Assembly: GCA_016875515.1 (NCBI GenBank)
Contig: VGRA01000227.1
Coordinates: forward strand, 1 to 5,397
Length of the DNA: 5,397 nt
Reading direction: 5' to 3'
Source: Deltaproteobacteria bacterium
Lineage (GTDB): Bacteria > Myxococcota > Myxococcia > Myxococcales > Myxococcaceae
The position numbers and the translations under genes were made by a program. The notes beneath the pieces are model-generated. The model was given only the letters and a program-made list of their open reading frames with translations. It did not search any database and was not told where the DNA came from. Positions 1 to 5,397 of the stretch are shown here, in pieces (positions within the stretch are counted from its first letter, which is position 1; the number at the start of each line of letters is the position of its first letter).

Positions 1-263
1 GCAAGGCAGGTCCGCTGGCGCGGCTCAACCAGGTGGTCCTCCGGGAGCAGAACCGGCTGGAGAACGGCGGCCCCGGGGACGGGACGCAGAAGCTCATCCA
101 GCCACAGGGCAACGCCCAGCCGTCCCTGGCGGCGCCCGCGGGCGGCGCCGGGGTACCGGCCGGCGGTGCCGGGCAGGGCGAGGGGGCCACGGTGCGTGAG
201 CGGGACGCGGACGACCGCGTGCGCGTGCAACCCCTCGCCGTGGACGAGCCGGACGCCCCATGA
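1..263 (+). CDS. gspD: Type II secretion outer-membrane secretin GspD, C-terminal end only (partial)
   Basis: Only the last 87 codons are visible, read from base 3 to the TGA at 261-263; the 5' part lies outside the window. GspD forms the multimeric outer-membrane channel of the T2SS. The visible part starts with a charged, probably helical stretch (LARLNQVVLREQNRLENGG), like the segment that follows the secretin barrel domain in many GspD proteins. It then becomes a low-complexity Gly/Ala/Pro/Gln tail containing PAGGAG twice, and ends in a charged segment (RERDADDRVRV). No secretin core motif is present in this piece, so the name rests mainly on position: it directly precedes and overlaps gspE, the usual D-E-F order. 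The tail is probably disordered. A pilotin-binding S-domain cannot be recognised. Moderately sure. Confidence 0.72.
   Translation, partial: KAGPLARLNQVVLREQNRLENGGPGDGTQKLIQPQGNAQPSLAAPAGGAGVPAGGAGQGEGATVRERDADDRVRVQPLAVDEPDAP
135..173 (+). repeat. Short imperfect tandem repeat in the gspD tail (PAGGAG twice)
   Basis: Two imperfect 18-base units (135-152 and 156-173), separated by one GTA codon, each encode PAGGAG. They differ at a few positions, mostly silent. This is a low-complexity expansion inside the secretin's C-terminal tail and not an independent element. Confidence 0.5.
260..263 (+). promoter_or_regulatory. ATGA stop/start overlap coupling gspD and gspE
   Basis: The gspE ATG (260-262) shares bases with the gspD TGA (261-263). 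No strong Shine-Dalgarno sequence is visible just upstream, so gspE translation probably depends on ribosomes finishing gspD. The coupling itself is inferred from the arrangement. Confidence 0.6.
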
Positions 264-2086
264 GCAGCGACGCCGCCTCTCCCCTCCCCCCGCCGCTGCC
301 GCCCCGCGCGGAGGTGGCCCCGTCCGCGCCCGCGGAGGCCGAGCGCACCCAGGTGGTGGCCGCGGCACCGCTGCGGCTGTGGGGCAGGCCGCTGGGGGAG
401 ATCCTCTGCCTGACCGCCGGCCTGGGCCAGGAGAAGCTGGACGAGGCGCTGCGCGTGCAGGCGGACAAGGGCGGCCGCATTGGCGAGGTGCTGGTCCAGC
501 TGAAGTACGCCTCAGAGGAGGACGTGGCGAAGGCGCTCGCCGCGCAGCTGGATCTCCCGTACGTGGCCCGCATCTTCTCGGACGAGGTGGACGGGGACCT
601 GGTCAAGCGCGTCCCCATCAACTTCGCCAAGCAGGCGCGGCTGCTGCCGCTGCGGCTGGGCGAGGACGGGGTGCAGCTGGCGGTGGCGGACCCGCTGGAC
701 ACCCCGGTGCTGGACCACGCCCGGATGCTGCTGGGGCAGGCGGTGGTGCCCAACGTGGCGCTGGCCTCCACCATCGTGGATGCCATCAACGGGGTCTACG
801 ACCGGGCCGTCAACGAGGCGGAGCAGCTGGTCGAGGACATGGAGGCGCAGGACCTCGACTCGCTCGCCCACGAGCTGGAGGAGCCGAGGGATCTCCTCGA
901 CAACGACGACGAGGCCCCGGTCATCCGGCTTGTCAACTCGCTGCTCTTCCGCGCCGCCAAGGAGCGCGCCTCCGACATCCACGTGGAGCCCATGGAGCGG
1001 GAGCTGGTGGTGCGCTTCCGCATTGACGGCGTGCTGCAGGAGATCATCAAGCCGCCCAAGCGGTACCAGAACTCCATCGTCAGCCGCGTGAAGATCATGG
1101 CGCAGCTGAACATCGCGGAGAAGAGGCTGCCGCAGGACGGCCGCATCCGCATCAAGCTGGCGGGGCGCGACATCGACATCCGCGTCTCCACCATTCCCAC
1201 CACGCACGGCGAGCGGATCGTCATGCGCCTGCTGGACAAGAACGCCACGCTGCTGGACCTGGTCGAGATCGGCATGGCCGCGGAGACGCTCTCCGGGCTG
1301 GACGCGCTCATCCGGCGGCCGCACGGCATCATCCTGGTCACCGGCCCCACCGGCTCCGGCAAGACGACCACGCTGTACGGCGCGCTCAGCCGAATCAACA
1401 CCCCGGACCTCAACATCCTCACCGTCGAGGACCCGGTGGAGTACCAGCTGAAGGGCATTGGGCAGATGCCCATCAACCCCAAGATCAGCCTCACCTTCGC
1501 CTCCGGCCTGCGCGCCTTCCTCCGCCAGGACCCGGACGTGATCATGGTGGGCGAGATCCGCGACAAGGAGACCGCCGAGATCGCCATTCAGGCGTCCCTC
1601 ACCGGCCACCTGGTGTTCAGCACCGTCCACACCAACGACGCGGCGGGCGCCGTCACGCGCCTGGTGGACATGGGGGTGGAGCCGTTCCTCGTGGCCTCCT
1701 CCCTCACCGGCATCCTGGCGCAGCGCCTGGTGCGGAGGCTGTGCCAGGACTGCCGGCAGCCGTACGTCCCCACGGCAGAGGAGCTGAAGGAGATCACCCT
1801 CCCCCCGGACGCGCTCAAGCGGGCGGGCGTCACCCACATCTACCGGGCCAATGGCTGCAACGCCTGCAACAAGCTGGGCTACCGCGGCCGTACGGGCATC
1901 TACGAGCTGCTGCTGGTGGACGACGAGGTGCGCCAGCTGGTACTCAAGAATGTGGACAGCGGCACCATCAAGAAGAGCGCGCTGCAGCGCGGGATGAAGA
2001 CGCTGCTGGACGACGGCGGCCGCAAGGTGATGCTGGGGGAGACCACCATCGCGGAGGTCCTCACCGTGACGCAGGAGGACCTCTAG
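260..2086 (+). CDS. gspE: Type II secretion ATPase GspE
   Basis: A 608-residue cytoplasmic ATPase of the GspE/PilB family that powers pseudopilus assembly by acting on GspF, normally held at the membrane by GspL. Residues 1-38 are a Pro/Ala-rich extension. Residues 44-96 hold two 24-residue MshEN-like motifs with a 5-residue spacer. An acidic linker follows at about 183-218. The core contains APVIRLVNSLLFRAA with SDIHVEP (219-244), RFRIDG (252-257), the Walker A box GPTGSGKTT (362-370), the Asp box TVEDPVEY (388-395), Walker B DPDVIMVGEIRD (424-435, catalytic Glu432), the His box STVHTND (454-460) and a zinc site C495-x2-C498-x34-C533-x2-C536. All key residues are present, so it should be active. 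It is about 100 residues longer than the shortest GspE proteins. The ATG overlaps the gspD stop as ATGA, indicating translational coupling. PilB is the main alternative, but the neighbouring gspF and pseudopilin genes favour GspE. Confidence 0.97.
   Translation: MSSDAASPLPPPLPPRAEVAPSAPAEAERTQVVAAAPLRLWGRPLGEILCLTAGLGQEKLDEALRVQADKGGRIGEVLVQLKYASEEDVAKALAAQLDLPYVARIFSDEVDGDLVKRVPINFAKQARLLPLRLGEDGVQLAVADPLDTPVLDHARMLLGQAVVPNVALASTIVDAINGVYDRAVNEAEQLVEDMEAQDLDSLAHELEEPRDLLDNDDEAPVIRLVNSLLFRAAKERASDIHVEPMERELVVRFRIDGVLQEIIKPPKRYQNSIVSRVKIMAQLNIAEKRLPQDGRIRIKLAGRDIDIRVSTIPTTHGERIVMRLLDKNATLLDLVEIGMAAETLSGLDALIRRPHGIILVTGPTGSGKTTTLYGALSRINTPDLNILTVEDPVEYQLKGIGQMPINPKISLTFASGLRAFLRQDPDVIMVGEIRDKETAEIAIQASLTGHLVFSTVHTNDAAGAVTRLVDMGVEPFLVASSLTGILAQRLVRRLCQDCRQPYVPTAEELKEITLPPDALKRAGVTHIYRANGCNACNKLGYRGRTGIYELLLVDDEVRQLVLKNVDSGTIKKSALQRGMKTLLDDGGRKVMLGETTIAEVLTVTQEDL
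2073..2078 (+). promoter_or_regulatory. Ribosome-binding site of gspF, unusually far from the start
   Basis: AGGAGG, a perfect Shine-Dalgarno core, lies within the last codons of gspE. It ends 15 bases before the gspF ATG at 2094, longer than the optimal 5-9. The gspF start is nevertheless fixed by the conserved family N-terminus (MPVFEYNALNAAGK), so this site, possibly helped by reinitiation after the gspE stop 7 bases upstream, is likely the one used. Confidence 0.5.
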
Positions 2087-2093
2087 GCCCACC

Positions 2094-3383
2094 ATGCCGG
2101 TCTTCGAGTACAATGCGCTGAACGCAGCCGGGAAGCAGGTCCCCGGGCTGAAGGAGGCGGACTCCCCCAAGACGCTGCGCGCCGCGCTGCGCAAGGAGGG
2201 GCTCTACCTGACGGAGGTGCTCGGCACCACCGACGCGCCGGCCCGCGGGGGAAAAGGGACCGGGAGGGCGGCCGGTAAGGGGCCGGGCAGCGCCCCCGCC
2301 GGGACCGGGCTCAACCAGGACGTGGACCTGCGGAAGATGGCGCGGGGTCGCATCACCACGGACGACATCGCCATCACCACGCGGCAGCTGGCCACGCTGC
2401 TGGGGGCGGGCGTCACGCTGGTGGAGGCGCTGACCGCGCTGGTGGACCAGATAGACAAGGATCGGCTCAAGCGCGTCGTCTCGGACGTGAAGCAGCGGGT
2501 GAACGAGGGCAGCTCGCTCGCGGACGCGCTGCAACAGCACCAGAAGATCTTCGGCTCGCTGTATGTGAACATGATCCGCGCCGGCGAGCACTCGGGGGCG
2601 CTGGACGCGGTGCTGCTGCGGCTGGCGGACTTCACGGAAGGCCAGGCCCGGCTGCAGCAGAAGGTGATCGGCACGCTGGCCTACCCGGCCATCATGGCGG
2701 TGGTGGGCGGCGGCATTTTGGTGCTGCTGATGGCGGTGGTGGTCCCCAAGGTGACGAAGATCTTCGACACCATGAAGGCCACGCTGCCGTGGACCACCCG
2801 GCTGCTCATCTGGTCCTCCAACATGCTGGCGGACTGGTGGTTCGTGCTGCTGCCGCTGCTGGTGGGGGCGGTGGCCGCCTTCGTGGCCTGGACGCGCAGC
2901 GAGTCCGGCCGCCCCGCGTGGGACCGGCAGGTGCTGCGGTTCCCCGTCTTCGGGGAGCTGGTCCGGATGCTGGCCATTGCGCGCTTTGCCCGCACGCTGG
3001 CCACGCTGCTCAAGAGCGGCGTCCCGCTGCTGACGGCCATGGACATCGTCCGCAACGTGGTCACGAACTCCGTGCTGGCGGAAGTGGTGGAGAAGGCGAG
3101 GGACGCGGTGCGCGAGGGCGAGAGCTTCTCCGCCCCGCTGCGGCGCTCCGGGCAGTTCCCCCCGCTCGTGCACCACATGGTCGCCATTGGGGAGAAGAGC
3201 GGGCAGCTGGAGGACATGCTCGTCTCCGTGGCGGACAGCTACGAGCAGCAGGTGAACGTGCGCATCGGGGCGCTCACCTCCCTGCTCGAGCCGGTGGTGA
3301 CGATCCTCATGGGAAGCGTCATCGCCTTCGTGGCGTTCTCCATCCTCATGCCCATCCTGCAGATCAACTCCTCCATCCGGTGA
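2094..3383 (+). CDS. gspF: Type II secretion inner-membrane platform protein GspF
   Basis: A 429-residue polytopic inner-membrane protein that transmits work from GspE to the growing pseudopilus. The N-terminus MPVFEYNALNAAGKQV is typical of the family. Residues 44-85 are a Gly/Ala/Lys-rich linker, followed by two tandem T2SSF domains. The first starts around ITTRQLATLLGAGVTLVEAL (94-113), with IRAGEHSGALD at 161-171. The second starts around ARFARTLATLLKSGVPLLTAM (296-316), with IGEKSGQLEDML at 365-376. Hydrophobic segments at about 195-219, 247-266 and 396-421 give the usual three membrane passes. The length is slightly above the common ~405 residues because of the linker. It lies 7 bases after gspE. 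PilC is the related alternative; gene context favours GspF. Confidence 0.96.
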   Translation: MPVFEYNALNAAGKQVPGLKEADSPKTLRAALRKEGLYLTEVLGTTDAPARGGKGTGRAAGKGPGSAPAGTGLNQDVDLRKMARGRITTDDIAITTRQLATLLGAGVTLVEALTALVDQIDKDRLKRVVSDVKQRVNEGSSLADALQQHQKIFGSLYVNMIRAGEHSGALDAVLLRLADFTEGQARLQQKVIGTLAYPAIMAVVGGGILVLLMAVVVPKVTKIFDTMKATLPWTTRLLIWSSNMLADWWFVLLPLLVGAVAAFVAWTRSESGRPAWDRQVLRFPVFGELVRMLAIARFARTLATLLKSGVPLLTAMDIVRNVVTNSVLAEVVEKARDAVREGESFSAPLRRSGQFPPLVHHMVAIGEKSGQLEDMLVSVADSYEQQVNVRIGALTSLLEPVVTILMGSVIAFVAFSILMPILQINSSIR

Positions 3384-3387
3384 CCCC

Positions 3388-3519
3388 ATGATCTCCCGCG
3401 CTCGGACGGACCGGAACCCGTGGGACGCCTGGCTGCAGCGCGCGGCGGTGGCGGCCATGGTCACCGTGGGCGCCACGCTGCTGGGCGTGGGCCTCACCCT
3501 CTACGGACTCACCCCTTGA
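3388..3519 (+). CDS. Small single-pass membrane protein between gspF and gspG (unrecognised)
   Basis: A 43-codon frame runs from ATG 3388 to TGA 3517-3519, four bases after the gspF stop and 14 bases before the gspG GTG. The product has a basic, Trp-containing N-terminus (MISRARTDRNPWDAWLQRA) and then one hydrophobic segment at about 19-41, with a small-x3-small pattern (Ala29, Gly33), ending LTP. Positive charges before the helix predict an N-in inner-membrane protein. Coding support comes from codon use: all but three codons (GCT, GGA, CCT) end in G or C, matching the neighbours, whereas the gspG frame across the same stretch has many A/T third positions. There is no clear Shine-Dalgarno sequence, so translation is probably coupled to gspF. 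I do not recognise a family. Its place in the operon suggests an accessory part of the inner-membrane platform, which is inference. Confidence 0.7.
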   Translation: MISRARTDRNPWDAWLQRAAVAAMVTVGATLLGVGLTLYGLTP

Positions 3520-3525
3520 AAGGAG
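3519..3525 (+). promoter_or_regulatory. Strong ribosome-binding site of gspG
   Basis: AAAGGAG ends 8 bases before the GTG at 3534, the best-placed Shine-Dalgarno sequence in the window, and decides the gspG start. The in-frame ATG two codons later (3540) would be 14 bases away. A strong site fits the need for many copies of the major pseudopilin. Confidence 0.75.
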
Positions 3526-3533
3526 CAGCACCC

Positions 3534-3962
3534 GTGAAGATGCCCCGCAGCAACCCCGTTGCCCGCCGCCGCAGGTCCCAGGCCGGCATGACGCTCGTGG
3601 AGATCATGGTGGTGATCACCATCCTCGGCCTGGTGATGGCCGCGGTGGGCGTCTCCGTCATCCCCCGCCTCAACGAGGCCCGCCAGGACCGCGCGCGGCT
3701 GGACCTCAAGAACATCGAGGGGGCCATGAAGCTCTACTACACCAAGAAGGGCACCTACCCGGACACGGGCAGCGGCCTGAAGGCGCTCGTGGACATGCAG
3801 CTGCTCGAGCAGTCCCCGAGGGATCCCTGGGACCGCGAATACGTCTACATGAACGAGGGCGGCAAGCCGGTCATCATCAGCTACGGCGCGGACGGCGCGC
3901 CGGGCGGCGAGGGGCCCGAATCGGACATCAGCAGCAAGGACGCCTCCGCGGCGAGGAAGTAG
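3534..3962 (+). CDS. gspG: Major pseudopilin GspG
   Basis: A 142-residue prepilin, the main subunit of the periplasmic T2SS pseudopilus. A basic 18-residue leader (ARRRRSQAG) is followed by the prepilin peptidase site G18|M19, with T20 and Glu23 at mature positions +2 and +5. The hydrophobic N-terminal helix (about 19-43) spans the membrane before assembly. Family landmarks follow: DLKNIEGAMKLYYTKKGTYPDT (57-78), SPRDPWDREY (94-103), and the C-terminal loop SYGADGAPGGEG plus ESDI (116-132). In homologues this loop binds calcium; Asp120 and Asp131 are the likely ligands. The +1 residue is Met where Phe is commonest. The GTG start is chosen for its ribosome-binding site; a longer frame reaching back to 3420 is rejected because it overlaps the small membrane-protein gene and has atypical codon use. 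Confidence 0.96.
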   Translation: MKMPRSNPVARRRRSQAGMTLVEIMVVITILGLVMAAVGVSVIPRLNEARQDRARLDLKNIEGAMKLYYTKKGTYPDTGSGLKALVDMQLLEQSPRDPWDREYVYMNEGGKPVIISYGADGAPGGEGPESDISSKDASAARK

Positions 3963-3972
3963 CCCTGCCCCG

Positions 3973-4695
3973 GTGACGCGCCCCCCCGCTCCCTCTCCCC
4001 CCTGCCCCCGGGCCGTCCACGGCCGGGCATGGGTGCGCGCGCAGGCGGGGCTGACGCTGATCGAGATGATGATCTCCCTGCTCATCGCCGCGGTGCTGTT
4101 CTCCGCGGTGGTGGTGGGGCTGGGGGCGGTGACGGGGGCGCAGGCCCGCACCGCCGCCGGGGAGCTGGCCGGCACCATCCGCACCCTGTACGACACGGCC
4201 AACCTCTCCGGGAAGACGTGCCGGCTGGTGTTTGACCTGGGCAAGGCCCGGGACGAGGACGCCCGCGTCACCTACTGGGCCGAGTGCGCCCGGGGCAGCG
4301 TCACCACGGACCGGGACCGCGAGCGGGCGCTGGAGAAGGCCAACGTGGCGCGCGAGGACGGCCCGCGCGAGAAGCGGGCGAGCGGCAACGCGCTGTCGGA
4401 CCTGATGGATGCGGAGGCCGGGCGTGTGGAATCGGCCGCCGCGTTCAGCACCTTCACCTCCGAGTCCCTGGCGCGGCGCACCCTGCCGGCCGGCGTGAAG
4501 GCCTCCGTGTGGACACGGCACCAGCGGGAGGCCACCGCGTCCGGCCTGGCCTACCTGCACTTCTTCCCGCAGGGCTTCACGGAGTTCGCGCACGTGCAGC
4601 TGTCCCAGGGGGACAACACCTGGACGCTCGTGGTGTCTCCCCTGACGGGCAAGGTGAAGGTGGAGCCGCGCGCGGTGGAGGTGCCGCGCTCATGA
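3973..4695 (+). CDS. gspH: Minor pseudopilin GspH, enlarged
   Basis: A 240-residue prepilin of the GspH/FimT type, a minor subunit near the pseudopilus tip. With the GTG at 3973 the leader has 26 residues, rich in Pro, ending RAQAG before L27; T28 and Glu31 occupy mature +2 and +5, and the hydrophobic helix runs to about residue 52. GspH-like segments follow: SGKTCRLVFDLGKA (79-92), VTYWAEC (99-105), then LPAGVKASVW (171-180), GLAYLHFFPQGFTEFAHVQL (191-210) and WTLVVSPLTGKVKVEP (217-232). A charged stretch at about 109-160 looks like an insert and makes it longer than the usual ~170 residues. Cys83 and Cys105 could form a periplasmic disulfide. It starts 10 bases after gspG; the weak GAGGAAG at 3953-3959 is 13 bases away, and a GTG at 4033 (leader MRAQAG) is a possible alternative start. 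Confidence 0.88.
   Translation: MTRPPAPSPPCPRAVHGRAWVRAQAGLTLIEMMISLLIAAVLFSAVVVGLGAVTGAQARTAAGELAGTIRTLYDTANLSGKTCRLVFDLGKARDEDARVTYWAECARGSVTTDRDRERALEKANVAREDGPREKRASGNALSDLMDAEAGRVESAAAFSTFTSESLARRTLPAGVKASVWTRHQREATASGLAYLHFFPQGFTEFAHVQLSQGDNTWTLVVSPLTGKVKVEPRAVEVPRS
4007..4027 (+). repeat. GC-rich inverted repeat in the gspH leader
   Basis: CCCGGGCCG and CGGCCGGG flank a TCCA loop, giving eight G-C pairs with one bulged G. It follows a nearly pure pyrimidine tract (about 3981-4009) and lies between the two candidate gspH starts. A hairpin in the mRNA is plausible, but such repeats are common by chance in DNA this GC-rich. Confidence 0.3.
4676..4681 (+). promoter_or_regulatory. Ribosome-binding site of gspI
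   Basis: TGGAGG ends 10 bases before the gspI ATG at 4692, inside the last codons of gspH. It supports this start together with the ATGA overlap (4692-4695) of the gspH stop. Confidence 0.55.
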
Positions 4696-5397
4696 GCCGC
4701 ACCGCCGCCCGCGCGGGCTTCACGCTGCTGGAGACGGTGCTGGGGCTGGCCATCCTGGGGCTGGCCCTGATGGCAGTCTTCGACCTGAACAGCGGGGCGC
4801 TGGCCAACCACGCCTACTCCAAGCGGCTCACCGTGGCCTCGCTCCTGGCCCGCTCCAAGATGACGGACCTGGAGCAGGAACTCTACGACAAGGGCTTCAG
4901 CGCGGACGACGACGAGCAGTCCGGGGACTTCTCCGACGAGGGCTGGCCGTCCTTCAAGTGGCGCGCGCGGATCCTGGCCCCGCGCACCACCGGCGTGGAC
5001 CCCATGCAGCTGATGAGCGCGCTGTTCAACCTGCCGCTGGACGGCTCCGGCACCGGGCTGTCCGCGCTGTTCGGCGGCGGGGCCGGCACGTCCGGGGGCG
5101 CCCCTGCCGGCGGCCCCATGGGCGAGATGGCCGCCGCGGCGGCGGGGCCACTGGCCGGCATGATGGGCCAGCAGATGCAGCAGATGGTGGACCAGCTGGG
5201 CAAGGCGGTCCGCGAGGTGCACCTCACCGTCAGCTGGAAGGACGGCAAGAACGTGGAGAGCGTGGACGTGGTGACGCACGTCGTATCGCTGGGGCCCGGC
5301 TCGGACCGCAACGGCCTGGCGGGCGGCATGGCGGGCCAGCAGGCCAACGGGCAGCAGGGGCTGCGCCGGCCGGACGGCACGCCCCCGCGCGGCACCC
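4692..5397 (+). CDS. gspI: Minor pseudopilin GspI, enlarged, 3' end outside window
   Basis: The frame is open from ATG 4692 to the window edge: 235 codons without a stop. GspI is a minor pseudopilin of the tip complex with GspJ and GspK. The leader MSRTAARAG is cleaved before F10; the mature start FTLLE gives Phe at +1 and Glu at +5, followed by a hydrophobic helix to about residue 30. LLARSKMTDLEQEL (51-64) matches the conserved GspI region after the helix, and FKWRARI (88-94) and VREVHLTVSW (173-182) match its later strands. Between those strands lies a Gly/Ala/Met-rich insert (about 99-170, including QQMQQM), and after LSL... at about 200 comes a Gly/Gln-rich tail. Usual GspI proteins have about 120-130 residues, so this one is nearly twice as long. 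Residues 70-84 are strongly acidic. The start overlaps the gspH stop. Confidence 0.9.
   Translation, partial: MSRTAARAGFTLLETVLGLAILGLALMAVFDLNSGALANHAYSKRLTVASLLARSKMTDLEQELYDKGFSADDDEQSGDFSDEGWPSFKWRARILAPRTTGVDPMQLMSALFNLPLDGSGTGLSALFGGGAGTSGGAPAGGPMGEMAAAAAGPLAGMMGQQMQQMVDQLGKAVREVHLTVSWKDGKNVESVDVVTHVVSLGPGSDRNGLAGGMAGQQANGQQGLRRPDGTPPRGT

Noticed and set aside
166..1026. 286-codon plus-strand frame overlapping gspD and gspE
   Set aside because: Gly/Ala/Arg-rich out-of-frame reading of the gspE 5' half; gspE has clear family motifs in its own frame.
512..2194. Long open frame on the minus strand (560 codons) opposite gspE
   Set aside because: The translation is low-complexity (His, Gln, Val, Arg and Leu-rich) with no recognisable domain and mirrors the high-GC codon pattern of gspE; a typical antisense shadow in GC-rich DNA.
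2061..3497. Long open frame on the minus strand (478 codons) opposite gspF
   Set aside because: Rich in His, Gln, Arg and Gly with no domain, and it covers a fully conserved gspF; a shadow frame.
3420..3533. Upstream extension of gspG to a GTG at 3420
   Set aside because: It would place a Gly/His/Arg-rich stretch before the prepilin leader, has many A/T third positions, overlaps the small membrane-protein gene and lacks the good ribosome-binding site of GTG 3534.
3384..3533. Possible promoter or terminator between gspF and gspG
   Set aside because: No convincing -35/-10 or GG-N10-GC type promoter and no hairpin with a T-run is visible; the stretch is explained by the small coding frame and the gspG ribosome-binding site.
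5099..5171. Met-rich segment of GspI as a copper-binding motif (MxxM, MM)
   Set aside because: The methionines are scattered in a Gly/Ala/Gln loop without His or Cys partners, and nothing in the operon suggests metal handling.

Overview
The window is a compact, single-strand segment of a type II secretion system (T2SS, general secretory pathway) operon, all on the + strand. In order it holds the 3' end of gspD, then gspE, gspF, a small 43-codon membrane-protein gene that I place between gspF and gspG, then gspG, gspH and the 5' part of gspI, which is still open at the window edge. The DNA is very GC-rich (by eye about 70%), with almost every codon ending in G or C. Gene order, family sequences and composition suggest a myxobacterium (Myxococcota, probably the Myxococcus/Corallococcus/Archangium group). 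That assignment is an inference from gene style, not a database match.

Layout: positions 1-263 encode the low-complexity C-terminal tail of the outer-membrane secretin GspD. Its stop overlaps the gspE start (ATGA). Positions 260-2086 encode the cytoplasmic ATPase GspE, with complete Walker A, Asp box, Walker B, His box and four-cysteine zinc motifs, plus an N-terminal domain carrying two tandem 24-residue MshEN-like motifs. Positions 2094-3383 encode the inner-membrane platform protein GspF. Positions 3388-3519 encode an unrecognised single-pass small membrane protein. Positions 3534-3962 encode the major pseudopilin GspG, behind the best ribosome-binding site of the window. Positions 3973-4695 encode the minor pseudopilin GspH and 4692-5397 the minor pseudopilin GspI; both are longer than usual because of internal inserts. 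Gaps between genes are at most 14 bases, so there is no room for terminators, and I see no RNA genes, mobile elements or CRISPR.

Together the products form most of the T2SS engine. GspE hydrolyses ATP and drives GspF in the inner membrane. GspG, with GspH and GspI at the tip, builds a periplasmic pseudopilus that pushes folded exoproteins through the GspD channel. The remaining parts (GspJ, K, L, M and perhaps C/N) presumably lie outside the window. The least ordinary items are the small membrane protein gene, the glycine/methionine-rich insert in GspI, the charged insert in GspH, and the possible c-di-GMP-binding MshEN domain of GspE.
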